Program-made: the position numbers and the translations under genes
Notes under the pieces: model-generated
What the model was told of the DNA's origin: nothing
Database searches by the model: none
The model's input: the letters and a program-made list of their open reading frames with translations, nothing else
Shown here: piece by piece, positions 61,145 to 64,000 of the stretch
How positions within the stretch are numbered: the stretch's first letter is position 1
How the letters are laid out: each line of letters opens with the position of its first letter
Origin: Micromussa lordhowensis
Lineage: Eukaryota > Cnidaria > Anthozoa > Scleractinia > Lobophylliidae
Length of the DNA: 64,000 bases
Assembly (NCBI GenBank): GCA_964020085.1
Contig: OZ026604.1
Span: forward strand, 29,269,118-29,333,117
Direction: 5' to 3'

Positions 61145-64000
61145 CTAAAAAAACAGAAAGTTGAGAATTATTGCATCAGCCGATCATGAACAGAAGATGC
61201 TATGGCGGGTGTTTGGAGTGGAATTTAGGAGTGTGTGCTTATAGGGCTTTATGATTCACCTGGTAAGACCTGGTAATCTTTTCGTGCTTTTTCGACATCT
61301 GATCACTGGATGGAACCCCTTCCCTGGGTTTCGTTCTGTTAAGGCACAGCGAAATAAATTTACATTGACTAGATAGCCCTGAAACTTGTTCTTCAAAATG
61401 ATAACATCCTTGTTGGTTGTGACGTCAAATAACGTCACTTGACCCGCCATCTTGGATTTTACTATTTTCTTAAAAAGTCAAGAAATAAAGGAAATTTAAA
61501 ATACAAAACAGGGAGACATTTCTAGGGTCGAGTAGTGTTTTCACAGACCGATCTATTTTTAATTTGGATTTACCGCGAACTCGGATGCCCGCAGGAACCT
61601 TAGTGACCAATCACAAGCACGGTCTTAAAATTAGAGAGCAAATTAGCGTATTTTATTATTTTATTTATATTATGTGTTCATGTCCACTTGAGGTCACTAT
61701 TTTTTTTCTTACCCTTGCGCGCTCGTATAGACCGGAACTGACCTATTTCACAGGAAGAGAAGCCTAGAAATAGACCTCTCTGTAAAAATGTCGTGACATA
61801 GGATGGGAGTTTAACGCTTCTTGTGATGGGATCCTGTACAAAACCAAGTCAGAATGCTTATGAAATGTACGAACTGGTAATTTCTAGAATTTGATGGAGG
61901 AAACTGGAAAACAAAATACAGAATGATGTCGGAAAAGTTGATATTTGGCCAAAAGTACATAAAATTTGCGGTTGCCATGGCAACATCAAAATGATTTTTT
62001 AAAATTAGTTTACAAACACAATATTACATAGGGAAGACTAAACTTAATAAAAAGAGGAAAATAGTAATATTACAGCGCAACACTTACGGTACAATATAAC
62101 CGTTTAAGACTATTAAAATCGCTATTTTACAAAGCTAACTTCGGCAATAGAGTTTGTAAATGTCCCGTTTGTTGTATGGTATGGCAAGCATTATATTATT
62201 CCCCGTACCCAAAAACCGTTTACATGGTTAACAAAACAAAGAAAACACGTCATCAATGCGTGTTAAAAAATAAGTTGAAAGGATTTTTGGAAAGCAGTAA
62301 TAGATTTAATTTGTTTTAAATGCTATTTTTTTCTGTATATTTAATTTTTCTTTTAGAATTATGAGAAAACTGTCGAAAGAGGGTTTTTTCGTCCTGTAGG
62401 CAGCTGCAATATATAGAAATTTTGCAATTAGAAGCACATAGTTCTAAAAGAGTATGTTCCATTTTGTCGAAAACATCATATAAAATCATACTATTTGATG
62501 ATGTTAGTTGCTGTTTCGTTTTATTTGTCCACCAGTTTTGAATGGTTTTCCAAAAGGCTCATATATAACGGAAGAGCCGCTTAAGAACATATGATCTAGG
62601 GAGTGTGTGTCAGCTAAACATTGAGAACAGACATCGTTGTCAGAAATTTTGACAGCGTCAAAATGATACACAGTTAACATATCAAAATTCCCGCGAAGGA
62701 TGAACGAGCCGCTACTGAAAGTTTCAGCCCCATGTATGTATTTAGTAACCAAACCTTTCAGGCGGTTGGTATGTCGGCTGATAATGCCTGCGAGATTGTC
62801 CGAAAAATGAATATTTGGCCGAGAAGCGAACCTTCGAGGGCAAATGTGAAAGTTTGAGGACAATGTCTCATCAGCCGACATACTAGCAAGCCAGAAAGGG
62901 GTTTATTTATTTTTTTGGAGGAGGCGACGTGGCCTAGTGAAGAGGGCGCTGGATATGTAAAAAAATACCCCTTAGTCAGCGCGTCGGGTATCTTTTGGAC
63001 GGGTGGATCAGTGAGAGATGTATGTATATCACACCAATCAGATTGGATCTGCTATTAAACACCAATAAAATTTCCTGTTGTAAAGGTATACAGTTCAAAG
63101 AGATACAGTTCAGAACGGCCATATTTATTCTTCTATAAAAGAGGAGGAAATATTCATATATTGGGCTTCTTCTTCATTTTCTATGGGTTAGGCTAAGGAC
63201 TTAAGGTGGAATGGTACCCTAAAAGGGACCAAAACGTTAGTTTAAATATGGTGAAAAAAGATCAATTGTGTGCGATTGCACTCGGAAAGAGAAAATCATT
63301 TTGAAGGTTTCACTCAAAATGGTTGCTATGGCAACCAGCCACAGCCTTTTGAGGTAGTGTTTTATAGTATTGACGCCAATACTTCCTGCTCTGTTACAAA
63401 ACAAAATTTCACTTTCAAACAGGCATATCGTGCAAGTTTATGTTTTGTTCTGTACAATGAACCTAAGTTTTGGCATTTAATTATTGTTTTCAGTGCTTTT
63501 AACAGGCTTTATTTGGAAACCTTATTTTACGCCACACTCAGTGGACAAATCATCTCATGTCACGTGACAGGCGTTAAAATGTTACGTTTTTTTTGGTTTA
63601 TTGCATCACGACACTATTGGTCTTTGATTAGCCCAAGTTTCAGAAAGTCTACTTAAATACTTTGCAAAGTAGAAATGTTGGTGTGAAGTCAGTCGGTGCA
63701 AAAGTAGACATTTGAGAAAAATGCACTTTAAGTTTCTTACACAAAGAATTAATCATTTAGCAAGCCACAAATAGAGGAGGGGGTGCAGATTGGATCTCGG
63801 GGGAGAGGGTGCAATGGCTGTTTTATTTTGTAAAAAGTTACCGCAGTTGTAGGAAATATTCGTTTTCATAAGGGAAATGAATGAGCCTGTGATGGCAATT
63901 CGAGGCAAGGATTTTCACAAAAAGTTATATCAATCGAGTTGTACATGTCTTTGAAGCTTTTTCTACATAGTTTCGTTCATATATGTTAAACCTAATCTAT
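61145..64000. other. Region upstream of the visible part of gene E
   Basis: I find no exon that could supply the missing start of gene E, so its first exons probably lie beyond 64000. The region holds a LINE fragment (62310-62905). The + strand frame at 63270-63656 has no recognisable domain, and I see nothing else to support. Confidence 0.5.
62310..62905 (-). pseudogene. LINE polyprotein C-terminal fragment
   Basis: On the - strand, a frame at 62881-62504 reads ...ILRGNFDMLTVYHFDAVKI, then CSQCLADTHSLDHMFLSG. This matches the cysteine/histidine-rich region usual near the C terminus of LINE polyproteins (CxxC...HxF..C). After a frame break, YRTKKPSFDSFLIILKEKLN near 62420-62330 fits the usual LINE end. 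The third Cys is replaced and the frame is broken, so it is a dead fragment. The element could be of another LINE clade than the one at 58356. Confidence 0.5.

Larger units (their letters stand above)
56026..61645 (-). repeat. Upstream unit of gene E tandem duplication
   Basis: This 5.6-kb unit matches 52228-56025. The excess of about 1.8 kb is accounted for by the LINE (58356-59585) and the MITE (59765-60404). Its exons are those at 60834, 57766, 57362 and 56898 and the broken copy at 56026-56300. Confidence 0.75.

Noticed and set aside
63270..63656. 128-codon + strand open frame near the right edge
   Set aside because: No recognisable domain or motif, and it lies beside a dead LINE fragment. 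I could not support a gene.
1..64000. CRISPR arrays, operons or bacterial islands
   Set aside because: Repeats are SINEs, MITEs and tandem duplications without regular spacers, and the genes have introns.

Overview
The window looks like nuclear DNA of an animal, most likely an anthozoan cnidarian such as a stony coral. The evidence is AT-rich sequence, short coding exons with GT-AG introns, signal-peptide exons, secreted cysteine-rich repeat domains, and a dense background of SINEs, MITE-like hairpins, a CR1/L2-type LINE and Penelope-like elements with hammerhead-ribozyme motifs. The species call is inference; no marker gene settles it.

The left two thirds (3.8-45.0 kb) holds four tandem genes on the + strand, here called A to D. 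Each opens with a signal-peptide exon and then encodes a string of an ~70-residue, eight-cysteine domain that I read as MANSC-type (pattern C..., C-x3-CC-x4-C-[DHN]-[LVI]-A, C-[YF]-x-V-x-C, C). I count 20 copies: 4 in A, 7 in B, 5 in C and 4 in D. Nearly every copy is one exon bounded by phase-1 introns, and the joined reading frames come out exact (627, 1141, 616 and 628 aa). A (3776-9952) is apparently secreted and ends in an acidic Ser/Gly/Asp-rich tail. B (13144-24167) is a type I membrane protein. C (27342-32458) is apparently secreted with a very basic tail. D (36888-44986) is a type I membrane protein whose cytoplasmic tail carries a PPxY motif. The order is therefore secreted, membrane, secreted, membrane.

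The right third (47.5-61.1 kb) holds one gene, E, on the - strand, with its 5' end outside the window. It is built from a repeating four-exon module (here A-B-D-C) whose splice phases interlock as 1-0-2-1-1, and it ends in a short coiled coil. I do not recognise its domain. The gene grew by a tandem duplication whose junction is visible inside an exon near 56026. The two copies differ mainly by a LINE and a MITE present only in the upstream one.

Mobile elements worth reading are: a Penelope-like composite of two inverted copies (48570-51038, 12-bp target duplication, one hammerhead motif per copy); a small second Penelope-type insertion with inverted ribozyme-like motifs (8866-9129, 13-bp target duplication); a LINE with an internal inversion (58356-59585); a TTAA-flanked MITE (59765-60404); and several tRNA-derived SINEs. 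No prokaryotic-type operons, CRISPR arrays, rRNA or functional tRNA genes were seen.
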